A stretch of DNA of 64,000 nt, from contig NZ_JACYTP010000003.1 in the NCBI RefSeq assembly GCF_014841115.1, forward strand, positions 124,001-188,000, in the 5' to 3' direction. The notes below the pieces were generated by a model. It was not told the origin of the DNA. It worked only from the letters and a program-made list of their open reading frames with translations, and ran no database searches. Of this stretch, positions 50,389 to 60,712 are shown piece by piece; the stretch's first letter is position 1, and every line of letters begins with the position of its first letter. The position numbers were made by a program, and so were the translations under genes. The stretch comes from Photobacterium arenosum (lineage in GTDB: Bacteria; Pseudomonadota; Gammaproteobacteria; Enterobacterales; Vibrionaceae).

Positions 50389-50601
50389 TTGCAGTCAATG
50401 TAACTGTTTCAGCCTTGTTTGCCGTTGCATTTGCATAATGTTTTGAGCGCAAGATCGCATTTGCTCTGGTATCCAAGGCGTCAACTCCTTATAATCGTGC
50501 GGTTTAATTTTTACCTGCAGTATAGTGCTGTGCCGCTGAGTGGGGCCGGTTACTGAATTTGGGTAATAACCCGCTAGATATTCTTACAGGTGCTTTCTGA
50601 T

Positions 50602-51246
50602 ATGTCTGAACATTCACACCAATGCGTAATTATCGGGATTGCAGGCGCGTCTGCTTCCGGTAAAAGTTTGATTGCCAGAACGGTTTACAACGAACTTAGA
50701 GAAAAAGTTGGCGATCAACAGATCGGTGTTATTACGGAAGATTGTTACTATAACGATCAAAGTCACCTGAGTATGGATGAACGGGTAAAGACCAATTATG
50801 ACCATCCCAATGCCCTTGACCATGATTTGCTTTGTGAGCACCTCGAAACCCTGATGCGTGGTGAAGCGGTGGAAGTGCCGCAGTATAGCTACAGCGAGCA
50901 CACTCGCATGACGGAAACCACCTCGCTGACTCCAAAGAAGGTGATCATTCTGGAAGGTATCCTGCTGCTGACGGATCCCCGTTTACGTGACCTGATGCAT
51001 GCAACTGTGTTCATGGATACCCCGCTGGATATCTGCCTGCTGCGCCGTTTGCAGCGCGATGTGGCAGAACGCGGCCGGACAATGTCATCGGTACTGCAGC
51101 AATATCAGAAAACCGTCCGCCCTATGTTTATGCAGTTCATTGAACCGTCGAAACAATATGCCGATATTATTGTGCCACGAGGCGGCAAGAACCGAATTGC
51201 TATCGATGTGTTAAAAGCGCATATTGCCCGCTTGCTTAAAGCGTAA
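50602..51246 (+). CDS. udk: Uridine/cytidine kinase
   Basis: Pyrimidine salvage: phosphorylates uridine and cytidine with GTP or ATP. It is 214 residues from ATG 50602, preceded by AGGTG; a GTG four codons upstream overlaps this site. The P-loop is GASASGKS (15-22), the nucleoside site is [13 protein letters not shown] and [10 protein letters not shown] follows. It is the first gene of the udk-dcd-asmA order shared with E. coli. Confidence 0.96.
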   Translation: MSEHSHQCVIIGIAGASASGKSLIARTVYNELREKVGDQQIGVITEDCYYNDQSHLSMDERVKTNYDHPNALDHDLLCEHLETLMRGEAVEVPQYSYSEHTRMTETTSLTPKKVIILEGILLLTDPRLRDLMHATVFMDTPLDICLLRRLQRDVAERGRTMSSVLQQYQKTVRPMFMQFIEPSKQYADIIVPRGGKNRIAIDVLKAHIARLLKA

Positions 51247-51257
51247 GGTATGGCAAC

Positions 51258-51281
51258 GGCTGGCTCAGGTCAGCCTTTTTT
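51258..51281 (+). terminator. Terminator of udk
   Basis: Stem GGCTG/CAGCC with an 8-nt loop followed by TTTTTTG, 12 nt after the stop. Confidence 0.8.
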
Positions 51282-51430
51282 GTCTCCTGAATTCGGTGTT
51301 GTATTAAAAGGCGTGACAACATGTCACGCAAGCGGCTGCAAAGATAGACCTGCTGCGAACAGGTCGTTATAGTGGCGGCAAGCATTTCCGATAGTATTTA
51401 TGATTTTTTGCCCTGGAGATAACCCGCAAC

Positions 51431-52027
51431 ATGAGACTTTGTGACAAGGACATCAAGGCCTATCTTGATGAAGGTAAGATCAGTATTGAGCCGCGCCCGT
51501 CAAATGATGTGATTAGCGGTCTGACAATCGATGTCACCTTAGGTAATAATTTCCGTATTTTTACTGACCACGGTGCGCCGTTTATCGATCTCTCCGGCAA
51601 AAAAGAAGATGTTGCGGCACAGCTCGAAAAAGTCATGAGTGATGAGATTGAAGTCGCCGATGGCGATGCCTTTTTCCTGCATCCGGGACAACTGGCGCTG
51701 GCGGTGACTCATGAATCTGTCACCTTACCGGATAACATTGTCGGCTGGCTGGACGGACGCTCTTCGCTGGCCCGTTTGGGTTTGATGGTACACGTCACAG
51801 CGCACCGTATCGACCCGGGCTGGGCTGGCAGGATTGTGCTGGAATTTTATAACAGTGGCCGGCTGCCGCTGGCACTGCGTCCGCACATGCCCATTGGTGC
51901 TCTGAGTTTTGAGGTGCTGTCAGGTTCTGCTGAGAAACCTTACAACAAGCGCGCCAATGCGAAATATCATAATCAGCAGGGTGCGGTTGCCAGCCGAATC
52001 AATGAAGACGAGAAGAAACATCGCTGA
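51431..52027 (+). CDS. dcd: dCTP deaminase
   Basis: Deaminates dCTP to dUTP, the main route to dTTP in enterobacteria. It is 198 residues and trimeric in the family. Active-site motifs are [20 protein letters not shown] followed by [16 protein letters not shown]. The C-terminal [17 protein letters not shown] closes over the substrate. The ATG is preceded by CTGGAGATAACC. Confidence 0.97.
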   Translation: MRLCDKDIKAYLDEGKISIEPRPSNDVISGLTIDVTLGNNFRIFTDHGAPFIDLSGKKEDVAAQLEKVMSDEIEVADGDAFFLHPGQLALAVTHESVTLPDNIVGWLDGRSSLARLGLMVHVTAHRIDPGWAGRIVLEFYNSGRLPLALRPHMPIGALSFEVLSGSAEKPYNKRANAKYHNQQGAVASRINEDEKKHR

Positions 52028-52065
52028 TTTTTGTCAGAAGCGCATTAAATTGTAGTCAGAATGAT

Positions 52066-52095
52066 AAGGTCACCTTAACGGTGGCCTTATTTTTT
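52066..52095 (+). terminator. Terminator of dcd
   Basis: Stem AAGGTCACC/GGTGGCCTT (one G-U pair) with a 5-nt loop and an ATTTTTTG tail. Confidence 0.88.
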
Positions 52096-52194
52096 GCTTT
52101 AATAAATCAGGTATTTTGACATTTTTTGTTGGCATTTTTAGTGTGTCACAGGTCAATAAATGTTGTTCAACATGGCACACATTCCGAGGACAGA

Positions 52195-54414
52195 ATGAAA
52201 AAAATTCTCTATGTACTGCTGGCGATCGTGCTGGTTGTGGTGGTGGCGATTGGCGTTCTGGTGACGCTGGTCGACCCGAACCAATTTAAGCCTTTGATTG
52301 CGGAACAGGTGAAAAAGGCCACGGGCCGTGATCTGGTTATTGAAGGCGATATCGGCTGGCGTTTTTTCCCGAGCGTGGGCTTTGCGATAGGCCGGACCGA
52401 GTTTCGTAATCCGGCAGGTTTTGATGAAGCTAACCTGGTTCAGTTCAACGAAGCGGGTGTGTCTGTGTCTGTACTTCCGTTGCTGTCCAACCGGCTGGAA
52501 ATTGGTCAGGTCACGCTCAAAGATGCCCGTGTGTTTATTCAGACGCGCAAAGATGGCGTCAGTAATCTGGATGGCTTAGGTGGCGATAAAACGACCACAG
52601 ACAGGGCGTCTGACTCCCGGGAAACTGAGGCACAGCCGACAGCGTCAGGTGAGGGTGAAGTGGTGGCCGAAGGCGAAACAGCAACCGGTGAGAAATGGGT
52701 GATCAGTCTGGCAGGCATAGCGCTTGAAAATGCCAGTGTCAGCCTGCGGGACGATCAGGCAGGTACTGTCACTGCGCTGGACTCGCTGAACATGAATTTG
52801 AGCCAGTTTGCACCGGGTGAATGGGCGGATCTGAATTTTGATCTGGCGGGTCAAAACGGTGCGATGCGCTTCTCTGCCCAGGGCAAAACCAGCCTGCAGT
52901 TGGCGGAAAATCTGGATAACGCGGCGCTGAAAAACACCGAGCTCTCCGCCAGCATGACAGAAGCCGGCACTCAGCTGGATAATGTCACGGTGAAACTGGA
53001 TGCCTTTAATCTGGGCGAGTGGAGTAACGTGACACTGTCAGCCAAAGGGCAGATCCCTGATCTTGCCTTCAATGCTGAGGGTAAAACCCGGATTAGGGTC
53101 AGCCAGGATAAGGCGAACATTTCGCTGCAGGCGCTGGATCTGAAATCAGATCTCGAAGGTGCCGCTCTGCCCCGGCCGACGATGAAAGTGGCCATGTCTG
53201 GCGATGCTGAATACGATCTTAAAGCCGCTATGGCGACCCTGAGCGGATTGACAGTGAAGGCGGATGAACTGGCGTTGAACGGCGATGCCTCTTTCAAACA
53301 GGCCGATATTCCGGTGATCCGTTTTGCGCTCAGCAGTGAGGAGATCAATGTCGACAACTGGACCGGTGGCGACGCAGAGGCTGCAGCCAGTGAGGAGGCC
53401 AAACCGTCAGACACCTCAGGCACGGCTTCTGCACCGGCTGGCGATGCACCTGTCAGCGAACAGGAGCCTGATCTGTCGGTCTTGAAACAGCTCGATGTCG
53501 ACGGCACTGTGAAGGTCAAGCGCTTTGTGGCGGCCAACGCCAGGCTGAGCAATGTTGATCTGGCGATAGCGGTTAAAAATGGCGTGTTTACTCTCAACAA
53601 ATTCGCGGCAGATCTGTATGACGGGACAATATCCGCCACAGCCAGACTGGATGCGAACGGTTCATTGCCGGTGTACCAGATCAGCAATACCATTCAGGGT
53701 GTACAGGTACAGCCTTTACTGGTCGATGTTGCCGAGAATGATATTCTGGCTGGCACGGGTAACATTGATGTCGAAGTGGCAGGCAAAGGCCTGGCAGAGT
53801 CGCGGCTCAAGAAGAACCTGGATGGAACAATCGCCATCAATTTTGCCGATGGTGCGGTTAACGGGATCAATATTCCCAAGATGATCCGTGAAGCCAAGGC
53901 CAAACTGAAAGGCCAGTCTGATACTGTACAGGACGAGCCGAAAAAGACAGATTTCTCTGCGCTGACGGCGACCTTCATACTGAAGGACGGCAAAGCGGCG
54001 ACCAATAATATGCATCTGGCTTCGCCTCTGCTGCGTGTCGATGGCAAAGGGAATACGGATCTGACCGAGCAGTCACTGGCGTTTCAGATTGACACCTCTG
54101 TGGTGGCCACCAGTAAAGGACAGGGCGGTAAATCGGTAGACGAAGTCGCGGATATCACAGTGCCGCTTGATATTACCGGGACCTGGCAGGCGCCAGATTA
54201 TGCCATCAACTTTAAAGAGCTGGTGAAGCGGAACAGCGAGCTGGATAAGCGGGCGAAAGAACTGGAAGCAAAAGCCGAAAAAGAAGCCGACAGACTGGAA
54301 GAAAAGGCCAACAAGGAAGTGCAACGCGGTCTGGATAAATTGCTGGGCGACAAAGCCGGTGACGATAAAGTCAAAGAAGCTACGGATAAGTTGCTGAAAG
54401 GACTGTTTAACTAA
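52195..54414 (+). CDS. asmA: AsmA-family envelope protein
   Basis: A 739-residue protein with one N-terminal anchor (ILYVLLAIVLVVVVAIGVLV) and a long periplasmic beta-rich AsmA/YicR domain, of the class thought to bridge inner and outer membranes for lipid transport. DPNQFKPLIAEQVKKATGR is the classic AsmA start, and the second conserved block begins LKKNLDGTIAINFADGAVNG. Two low-complexity insertions rich in A, S, E, D and T lie near 131-170 and 400-422. The Lys/Glu-rich end (about 660-739) is coiled-coil-like. The start ATG 52195 has GAGGACAGA upstream; the longer frame is not leader-like. Confidence 0.9.
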   Translation: MKKILYVLLAIVLVVVVAIGVLVTLVDPNQFKPLIAEQVKKATGRDLVIEGDIGWRFFPSVGFAIGRTEFRNPAGFDEANLVQFNEAGVSVSVLPLLSNRLEIGQVTLKDARVFIQTRKDGVSNLDGLGGDKTTTDRASDSRETEAQPTASGEGEVVAEGETATGEKWVISLAGIALENASVSLRDDQAGTVTALDSLNMNLSQFAPGEWADLNFDLAGQNGAMRFSAQGKTSLQLAENLDNAALKNTELSASMTEAGTQLDNVTVKLDAFNLGEWSNVTLSAKGQIPDLAFNAEGKTRIRVSQDKANISLQALDLKSDLEGAALPRPTMKVAMSGDAEYDLKAAMATLSGLTVKADELALNGDASFKQADIPVIRFALSSEEINVDNWTGGDAEAAASEEAKPSDTSGTASAPAGDAPVSEQEPDLSVLKQLDVDGTVKVKRFVAANARLSNVDLAIAVKNGVFTLNKFAADLYDGTISATARLDANGSLPVYQISNTIQGVQVQPLLVDVAENDILAGTGNIDVEVAGKGLAESRLKKNLDGTIAINFADGAVNGINIPKMIREAKAKLKGQSDTVQDEPKKTDFSALTATFILKDGKAATNNMHLASPLLRVDGKGNTDLTEQSLAFQIDTSVVATSKGQGGKSVDEVADITVPLDITGTWQAPDYAINFKELVKRNSELDKRAKELEAKAEKEADRLEEKANKEVQRGLDKLLGDKAGDDKVKEATDKLLKGLFN

Positions 54415-54444
54415 CGCGCAGTTTGCGTCAAACCAATGAGATCA

Positions 54445-54474
54445 GGGCCAGTCGGGTAAACCGCTGGCCTTTTT
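54445..54474 (+). terminator. Terminator of asmA
   Basis: Stem GGCCAG-t-CGG/CCG-CTGGCC with loop GTAAA, followed by TTTTT. Confidence 0.88.
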
Positions 54475-54567
54475 AGTGCCTGCCGCTATTTTGTTACTGA
54501 TAATGTAGTTGGGCTATCTCTGACTGAGCGGTTTGGTACAATCAGCAAAAAACCATGGAGAGTGACC

Positions 54568-55614
54568 TTGGATTCAGTTACACAGGCGGCGTTGGGCGCT
54601 GCTGTTGCCGGCATGATAGCTGGCCGAAAAGCCTCACCCAAAGTGCTGGTGGCCGGTGCCATGCTGGGAACCTTGCCGGATCTGGATGTGTTGATCGATT
54701 ATGGCGATCCTGTATCGGATATGGTGAAGCATCGCGGCTTCAGCCACTCTCTTTTTGTGCTGTTTCCGCTTTCGTTGTTACTGGCGTGGTGCTGGCACCG
54801 ATGGCGGCCAGCCAGCTCATTCAGTTTCTTGCGGTTGTGGGGCCTGGTGGCGGCCTGCCTGATCACCCATCCCATTCTGGATGCCTTTACCGCTTACGGT
54901 ACTCAGCTTTTGTGGCCTTTACCTGTCAGCGTGGCGGTGTCCAGTGTCTTCATTATTGATCCGCTTTATACCCTACCGCTGTTAGTGACGTTGCTGGCCA
55001 CGCTGCTGTGGCGTGATCGTATTGCCAGCCTGTGCAAAGCCGGTGTTATCCTGTCCAGTCTGTACCTGATATGGTCAGTAGTGGCGTTGCACATGATTGA
55101 GCAGAGAGTAGAAAATCAGGTGGCAGGAACGCCACTGGAAGGCAAGCCGGTTTTTGTTTCGCCAACGCCTTTTAATACCGTGTTATGGCGAATTGTGGTG
55201 TTAGGCGAGGACAGCTACTGGGAAGGGTTGTCGTCACTGCTGGATGGATCAGACACTGTAGACTTTCTTGAGAAAGCCCGTGGTCACTGGCCACTGACCG
55301 ACAAGCCTTCAACATTACAGGCGCTTGAACGTTTTACCCGTCAGTTCATTCGCTATGAAGATAACGGCAGCCAGATCATCGCCACAGATCTGCGTCTGGG
55401 CATGGTGGATTATCTGCCGTTCCGGTTTGTGTTTGCCAGCCGGGAGAACCATGAAGACTGGCAATTCCCGCTGCCAGTGCAATTGAGCAGTCCTGCGGTG
55501 CGGATAAAACATTTACCTTCTTTGTGGCTGCGCCTGTTGGGCAGTCAGGATATTGATGCAGACCTCTGCCATACGTCTGAGGCCTGTCATCATTCGGCGC
55601 TGCCGTCGTCCTGA
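54568..55614 (+). CDS. Membrane-bound metal-dependent hydrolase-like protein (YdjM/DUF457 family)
   Basis: A 348-residue integral membrane protein. The N-terminus MDSVTQAALGAAVAGMIAG and the His/Asp motifs (LPDLDVLIDYGD, KHRGFSHSLF, THPILDAFTAYG) are those of the LexA-regulated YdjM-type family, annotated as metal-dependent hydrolases from these residues. Several transmembrane helices lie between about 60 and 190. The C-terminal ~150 residues are soluble. I take TTG 54568 as start (GGAG 7 nt upstream, matching the family's MDS); the GTG two codons earlier is too close to the site. Substrate unknown. The stop is immediately followed by the convergent btuR stop. Confidence 0.82.
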   Translation: MDSVTQAALGAAVAGMIAGRKASPKVLVAGAMLGTLPDLDVLIDYGDPVSDMVKHRGFSHSLFVLFPLSLLLAWCWHRWRPASSFSFLRLWGLVAACLITHPILDAFTAYGTQLLWPLPVSVAVSSVFIIDPLYTLPLLVTLLATLLWRDRIASLCKAGVILSSLYLIWSVVALHMIEQRVENQVAGTPLEGKPVFVSPTPFNTVLWRIVVLGEDSYWEGLSSLLDGSDTVDFLEKARGHWPLTDKPSTLQALERFTRQFIRYEDNGSQIIATDLRLGMVDYLPFRFVFASRENHEDWQFPLPVQLSSPAVRIKHLPSLWLRLLGSQDIDADLCHTSEACHHSALPSS

Positions 55615-56220
55615 TTACCAGTCTACGCCTTTGCGGGCTTTAATACCGCTCTCAAAGGCGTGTTTGATGTTGCGAACTTCTGAAACGGTATCGGCCATGT
55701 CAGTCAGGCGACGGTGAGCCGCGCGGCCTGTTACCACCACGGATTGCTCCGGTGGGCGCTGCGCGATAGTGTCCAGCACCTCATCGATATCCAGATAGCC
55801 GTAAGTCAGCATGTAAGTCAGCTCGTCGAGCAATACCACGTCATAGCTGGCGTCTGTCAGCATTTTTTTGCATTCAGTCCAGGTGGTCTGCGCCGCGAGT
55901 GTATCGGCTTCTTTGTCTTGCGTGTCCCAGGTAAATCCTGTGCCCATGACAGCGAAAGTGACGTCGTGTTGTTCTAGCAGGTTCCGCTCGCCATTGTCCC
56001 AGGTGCCTTTGATAAACTGACCGACACCACATTTCTGACCATGACCGACCGCGCGGGCAATAGTGCCGAAACCAGAGGTGGATTTACCTTTACCGTTACC
56101 GGTAATGACCAGCAGGATGCCTTTTTCTGTCTGAGCTGCAGCCACTCGGGCATCGACTTCTTCTTTGACTTTTTGCTGCCGGGTTTTGTAACGATCCTGT
56201 TTATTGTGTTCGTCTGTCAT
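55615..56220 (-). CDS. btuR: Corrinoid adenosyltransferase
   Basis: CobA/CobO/BtuR-type ATP:cob(I)alamin adenosyltransferase, 201 residues, forming adenosylcobalamin from cobalamin. The P-loop variant VITGNGKGKSTSGFGTIARA is diagnostic, with GQFIKGTWDNGER and VVLLDELTYML downstream. No cobalamin riboswitch was recognised upstream, and no other cobalamin gene is adjacent, suggesting a salvage role. Confidence 0.94.
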   Translation of the reverse strand: MTDEHNKQDRYKTRQQKVKEEVDARVAAAQTEKGILLVITGNGKGKSTSGFGTIARAVGHGQKCGVGQFIKGTWDNGERNLLEQHDVTFAVMGTGFTWDTQDKEADTLAAQTTWTECKKMLTDASYDVVLLDELTYMLTYGYLDIDEVLDTIAQRPPEQSVVVTGRAAHRRLTDMADTVSEVRNIKHAFESGIKARKGVDW

Positions 56221-56406
56221 AACTGCCTCTTTAAGTTGGCGTTCCTGCGGAATAGAAAAGAGATGATTGTGTTCGAGCAGAGCATAAGACGCAAGTGGGA
56301 TTGGCGGTTTAATGACAACCTGACTCTCTCATTCCTTAGCCAATGGAGGAAAATAGGGATTGCTATACTTTTAGCGTGAACCCTAGCAGGTAAGGAAGGT
56401 GATGTT

Positions 56407-56865
56407 GTGAAATTCGTCCTTTTCGTCTTTTTCATTGTGTCGCTGGCAGTGAGTGGCTGCGCAAGAAACCCTTACGGTGATTCTTATGGCCGATCTCAGG
56501 CACAGCAGATCCAGCAAGTGAAATACGGCACTATTGTTCAGATTGATCCTGTGACCTTAGAAGGTGAGCAGAATGTGGTTGGCACCATAGCCGGTGCAGC
56601 TGTGGGCGGGATACTGGGATCGAAAATCGGTGGCGGCAGCGGTTCAGACATTGCTGCCATCGGGGGTGGCTTGCTGGGTGGTTATGCCGGGAGTAAAGCC
56701 TCACAGAATCTGTCGGAAAGTAACGGTGTGAATCTGACGATTAAACTCGATTCAGGCGAAACCATAGCCATCGTCCAGGCTGTTGATCCTAATATGCTTT
56801 TTCGGGTGGGGCAGAAAGTCCGGATTAATGTCACCGGCAGAACCGCACGGGTAGTGCCTCAGTAG
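56407..56865 (+). CDS. SlyB-like glycine-zipper outer-membrane lipoprotein
   Basis: A 152-residue lipoprotein. The signal peptide ends in a good lipobox, AVSGC, with C18 or so as the acylated cysteine. It continues VKYGTIVQIDPVTLEGEQ and then a glycine-zipper core (GTIAGAAVGGILGSKIGGGS, GGGLLGGYAGSKA). The C-terminus is AVDPNMLFRVGQKVRINV. This matches the SlyB/Pcp family (PhoPQ-regulated in enterics). Start GTG 56407 with AAGGAAGG upstream. Paralogous to the protein at 30099-30563. Confidence 0.88.
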   Translation: MKFVLFVFFIVSLAVSGCARNPYGDSYGRSQAQQIQQVKYGTIVQIDPVTLEGEQNVVGTIAGAAVGGILGSKIGGGSGSDIAAIGGGLLGGYAGSKASQNLSESNGVNLTIKLDSGETIAIVQAVDPNMLFRVGQKVRINVTGRTARVVPQ

Positions 56866-56932
56866 TCTATTCTTTAGCGCTGAGGCTTCACCGATAAATA
56901 ATCCTGTGGTTTAGCTTGCACGGGTAGAATTG

Positions 56933-56958
56933 GACAGGCCACTATCTTGTGGCCTGTC
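56933..56958. terminator. Hairpin between convergent slyB-like and reductase genes
   Basis: Perfect 10-bp stem GACAGGCCAC/GTGGCCTGTC with a 6-nt loop. There is no clean U-tract on either strand; it probably acts as a weak bidirectional terminator. Confidence 0.6.
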
Positions 56959-56986
56959 TGATGTTTCGGATGAGTCTGGCCAGTGT

Positions 56987-57544
56987 TTATACCCTCGCGA
57001 CAAGCTCGGTCATTCTTTGCAATTCTGTCAGCAAACCCGTGAGACCTTTTTTCATTGCGTCATTGGCTTCCAGCACGCCTTGGTCATTAATGTATTGGTT
57101 ATAAAAGGCAATAGGCACGGAAGCTGACAGGGTAAGCGTACCGACGCCAGACAGCAGCAGCCGTAATGCCTGAGTTGAACGCAGCCCGCCGGACACCCCG
57201 CCATAACTGACAATGCCGGTTGGCTTTCCAGCCCATTCTTTGGCCAGAAATTGAATGGCGTTGACTAATGCGGCAGGGGGAAAGTAGTCGTACTCCGGGG
57301 TCACAAAGAGAATGGTATCCGCAGCAGTGACGGCCTGGCTCCATTGCTTAGTATGAGCTTGGGTATATTTTTGCTGGGCAGGGTGATCAGGTTCGTCCAG
57401 TAAGGGCAAGTTCACTGTTTTCAGATCAGCAAATGCCACTTCAAACTGTCCTGCAGTTTCTGCTTCTTGTACTACCCACTCAGCAACTGGTAAGCCACCA
57501 CGGTTAGGCCGGGTACTGCCGAAGATGATTAATAATTTTTTCAT
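56987..57544 (-). CDS. NAD(P)H-dependent FMN reductase
   Basis: A 185-residue flavodoxin-like reductase of the azoreductase/chromate-reductase type. The phosphate-binding motif is IIFGSTRPNRGGLPVAEWV and the second flavin motif is FVTPEYDYFPPAALVNAIQF. YGGVSGGLRSTQALR is typical of the family. The start ATG 57544 has AAGGAAAAA upstream; 13 extra codons upstream are not used. Physiological substrate unknown; quinones or other oxidants are likely. Confidence 0.88.
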   Translation of the reverse strand: MKKLLIIFGSTRPNRGGLPVAEWVVQEAETAGQFEVAFADLKTVNLPLLDEPDHPAQQKYTQAHTKQWSQAVTAADTILFVTPEYDYFPPAALVNAIQFLAKEWAGKPTGIVSYGGVSGGLRSTQALRLLLSGVGTLTLSASVPIAFYNQYINDQGVLEANDAMKKGLTGLLTELQRMTELVARV

Positions 57545-57716
57545 ACTTTTTCCTTGAATACTGACACAGGCTAATAACGTCAATGTTCAAGTGTAGTGGT
57601 GATTCGCCGTGAATGACGAAGGGCAAAGCACTATTTGATGTCGTTGCAGTGCGATTTGAGGTAAGACTGGCAGTAAAGACTGACAGATATGCATCAGCCT
57701 TACCGGATGAAAATAT

Positions 57717-58049
57717 CTATGTATGCCTTGGTGCAAACATGATGATACACATGCCCGTAATGGCGACAGACGCACCGAGCAAATCCCAAAACGTAGGGCG
57801 GATGCCATCAACCAACCATAGCCAGAATATGGCAGCGAAGATATAAACCCCGCCGTAGGCAGCGTATACCCGGCCGGACGCTGTGGGGTGCAAAGACAAA
57901 AGCCAGGCGAACAGCGCCAGGCAAATAGCAGCAGGGAACAACAGCCAAATGGATTTGCCTTCCCTCAACCATAAATAGGGAAGGTAGCAGCCAAGTATTT
58001 CTGCCAGTGCGGTGAATAAAAACAGCATCAGGGTTTTCAGTTCTGTCAT
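57717..58049 (-). CDS. ynfA: UPF0060 membrane protein YnfA
   Basis: A 110-residue inner-membrane protein with four predicted helices ([67 protein letters not shown]). The [16 protein letters not shown] and [11 protein letters not shown] segments are characteristic. It is SMR-related in topology and sometimes reported as a small multidrug exporter; function here is inference. It has a solitary leftward location. Confidence 0.92.
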   Translation of the reverse strand: MTELKTLMLFLFTALAEILGCYLPYLWLREGKSIWLLFPAAICLALFAWLLSLHPTASGRVYAAYGGVYIFAAIFWLWLVDGIRPTFWDLLGASVAITGMCIIMFAPRHT

Positions 58050-58335
58050 GGGCGTATTTTCAGTGTGTGGGTTTTCAGGCGCTATTTAACCATAATGGCT
58101 TCACTTCAGGGGGATTTACTGAAGCAGCAGATATTTTTCATTCGGTTTACTCAGGTTGCGCCTGATCCCGAACAGATTGGATAAAAAGGCATTTTTATTG
58201 ACTAGGTCGAAAGGAGTGAATAGGATCACACTTTTTACACGCCATGGAGAGACAGATGTCAATTACGCCGCCTTAGCCGACAACCCACCCCTAATCTTTC
58301 TAACCTCTTGTTTACACAAATTTTTGAGAAATTTT

Positions 58336-59826
58336 ATGATAGAAACGATAAAGCGCGATTGGTTATCCAATGTGCGTGGTGATGTATTGTCTGGGCTTGT
58401 AGTTGCACTGGCTCTTATTCCAGAAGCGATTGCTTTTTCCATTATTGCCGGCGTTGACCCGAAAGTCGGCCTGTATGCCTCATTCAGTATCGCGGTAATT
58501 ATTGCGTTTACCGGAGGCCGTCCTGGCATGATTTCAGCGGCAACCGGTGCCATGGCGCTGTTGATGGTGACTCTGGTCAAAGAGCATGGTTTGCAGTATC
58601 TGCTGGCAGCCACAGTATTAACCGGTATCTTGCAAATCGCGGCCGGGTATCTGAAATTGGGTGATTTAATGCGATTTGTTTCCCGTTCGGTCGTCACGGG
58701 ATTTGTTAACGCATTAGCCATTTTGATCTTTATGGCCCAGTTACCTGAACTGACTGATGTAACCTGGCACGTTTATGCTCTGACGGCGGCCGGTTTGGGT
58801 ATTATCTACCTGTTCCCTTATTTGCCTTATGTCGGCAAAGTTCTTCCATCGCCACTGGTGTGTATTCTTGTTATTACTGCAGTCACATTGACCTTTGGCA
58901 TTGATATTCGCACTGTTGGCGACATGGGGCAATTGCCTGATACATTGCCTGTTTTCCTGTGGCCGGATGTTCCGCTGAACCTGGAAACCTTATGGATTAT
59001 CCTGCCATATTCAGCTGGCCTGGCCATAGTCGGTTTGCTGGAGTCCATGATGACAGCCACAATCGTCGATGATCTCACTGACACCAGCAGTGACAAAAAC
59101 CGTGAGTGTAAAGGTCAGGGGGTTGCAAATATTGCCACGGGCTTCCTGGGCGGTATGGCTGGTTGTGCCATGATTGGTCAGTCGATTATCAACATCAAGT
59201 CCGGTGGTCGGGGCAGATTATCAACTTTTATCGCGGGTTTGTTCCTGCTGATTATGGTGGTTTTTCTCAGCGACTGGATCAAGCAGATCCCAATGGCAGC
59301 GCTGGTTGCTGTCATGATTATGGTGTCTATTGGTACTTTCTCCTGGTCTTCGATTAAAGATCTGAAATCACACCCGCTGTCTACCAATATTGTGATGGTC
59401 ACCACCGTTGCTGTGGTCGTGGCAACACATAACCTCGCTATCGGTGTGTTTGTCGGTGTTCTGTTGGCAGCCTTGTTCTTTGCCAACAAGATCGGCCACT
59501 TTATGGTGGTGAAGAGTGATCTGGAACAAAATGGCGAAGCAAGAACTTATCGTGTTGTAGGACAAGTCTTTTTTGCCTCTTCAGATCAATTTTTAGCCTC
59601 TTTTGACTACAAGGAAGTGCTGGAGCGTGTCACTATTGATCTGTCATCGGCTCACTTCTGGGATATCACAGCCGTCTCATCGCTGGATAAAGTGGTCATT
59701 AAGTTCCGCCGCGAAGGTACTCAGGTGGATCTCATTGGCATGAATGAAGCAACAGCGACCATAGTTGATAAATTTGGTGTTCATGACAAGCCGGAAGAAG
59801 TTGAAAAACTGATGGGCGGCCATTAA
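58336..59826 (+). CDS. SulP/SLC26 family anion transporter
   Basis: A 496-residue transporter with about 12-14 helices and a C-terminal STAS domain (about 390-490: [40 protein letters not shown]). Substrates in the family are sulfate, bicarbonate and dicarboxylates; the exact anion is unknown. Motifs are [20 protein letters not shown] and [20 protein letters not shown]. The start ATG 58336 matches subfamily N-termini ([20 protein letters not shown]) though its ribosome site is weak. The frame is open 60 codons further upstream. A universal stress protein gene follows after 9 nt. Confidence 0.92.
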   Translation: MIETIKRDWLSNVRGDVLSGLVVALALIPEAIAFSIIAGVDPKVGLYASFSIAVIIAFTGGRPGMISAATGAMALLMVTLVKEHGLQYLLAATVLTGILQIAAGYLKLGDLMRFVSRSVVTGFVNALAILIFMAQLPELTDVTWHVYALTAAGLGIIYLFPYLPYVGKVLPSPLVCILVITAVTLTFGIDIRTVGDMGQLPDTLPVFLWPDVPLNLETLWIILPYSAGLAIVGLLESMMTATIVDDLTDTSSDKNRECKGQGVANIATGFLGGMAGCAMIGQSIINIKSGGRGRLSTFIAGLFLLIMVVFLSDWIKQIPMAALVAVMIMVSIGTFSWSSIKDLKSHPLSTNIVMVTTVAVVVATHNLAIGVFVGVLLAALFFANKIGHFMVVKSDLEQNGEARTYRVVGQVFFASSDQFLASFDYKEVLERVTIDLSSAHFWDITAVSSLDKVVIKFRREGTQVDLIGMNEATATIVDKFGVHDKPEEVEKLMGGH

Positions 59827-59835
59827 GGAGATATC

Positions 59836-60687
59836 ATGACGCAATATATTACCGCATGTATAGACGGCCAGCATTACTCGAAAGCCGTGGTGGACCTGGC
59901 AGCCTGGACAGCCAGGCGTTTGGATACACCGCTAAAACTGCTGCACGTGCTGGATAAAGACAGGTATCAGGCTGATTCTCAGCTGTCCGGAACAATTGGT
60001 CTGGGCAGCCGTGAAGCGTTACTGAAAGAGCTCAGCGAGCTGGATGAAAAACGCTCCAAACTGGAAATACAGCACAGCAAAGCTTTGCTCAATGATCTGG
60101 AATCTCTGGTCACTGATACTGGCGTCCCTGCTGTGGTGAAACAGCAACTGCATGGGCATCTTGTCGAGACGTTACTGGAACTGGAGCCGGAAATTCGGGT
60201 ACTGGTGCTGGGTAAATCCGGCGAGTTACATCAGCAGGATGCCAAGGCGATTGGCTCGCAGCTGGAAAGTGTGGTTCGGGCATTTTCGACCCACACTCTG
60301 ATTGCTAACGGCGATTTCAGTGAACCGGCTGAGTATCTGCTGGCGTTTGATGGCAGCGAAACCAGCCAGAAGCTGGTGCAGAAGGCCATTGATACCCCGT
60401 TACTCAAGGGGATGGCGTGCCACTTAGTGATGGTGGAAGATGCTGACAACAAACGCGACGCCTTTGAGTCTGCGGCCGAGACCCTGAGCAACGCAGGTAT
60501 TAACGTTACTAAAGTGTGCCTGACGGGATCAGTAGGCAGTGCAATTTTGCAATATCAGCAGGAAAAATCGATTGGCATGATAGTGATGGGGGCTTATGGT
60601 CACTCTAAGCTGCGCCAGTTCTTTGTCGGCAGTAATACCACCCGGCTTCTGGTGGATGCCACTGTTCCTATGCTGTTAATCAGATAA
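59836..60687 (+). CDS. Tandem-domain universal stress protein
   Basis: A 283-residue protein with two UspA folds. The second carries the ATP-binding signature MGAYGHSKLRQFFVGSNTT; the first has VLVLGKSGELHQQDAKAIGS, a degenerate version that probably does not bind ATP. It is preceded by AAGGAGATATC and starts 9 nt after the SulP gene, so the two form an operon, suggesting a regulatory or stress link to anion transport. Terminators follow. Confidence 0.9.
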   Translation: MTQYITACIDGQHYSKAVVDLAAWTARRLDTPLKLLHVLDKDRYQADSQLSGTIGLGSREALLKELSELDEKRSKLEIQHSKALLNDLESLVTDTGVPAVVKQQLHGHLVETLLELEPEIRVLVLGKSGELHQQDAKAIGSQLESVVRAFSTHTLIANGDFSEPAEYLLAFDGSETSQKLVQKAIDTPLLKGMACHLVMVEDADNKRDAFESAAETLSNAGINVTKVCLTGSVGSAILQYQQEKSIGMIVMGAYGHSKLRQFFVGSNTTRLLVDATVPMLLIR

Positions 60688-60712
60688 CGCAAAGAACATC
60701 AGAGACTCAGAC

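Noticed and set aside
57613..57846. 77-codon rightward frame antisense to the ynfA end
   Set aside because: No ribosome site or recognisable protein features; overlaps ynfA on the other strand.
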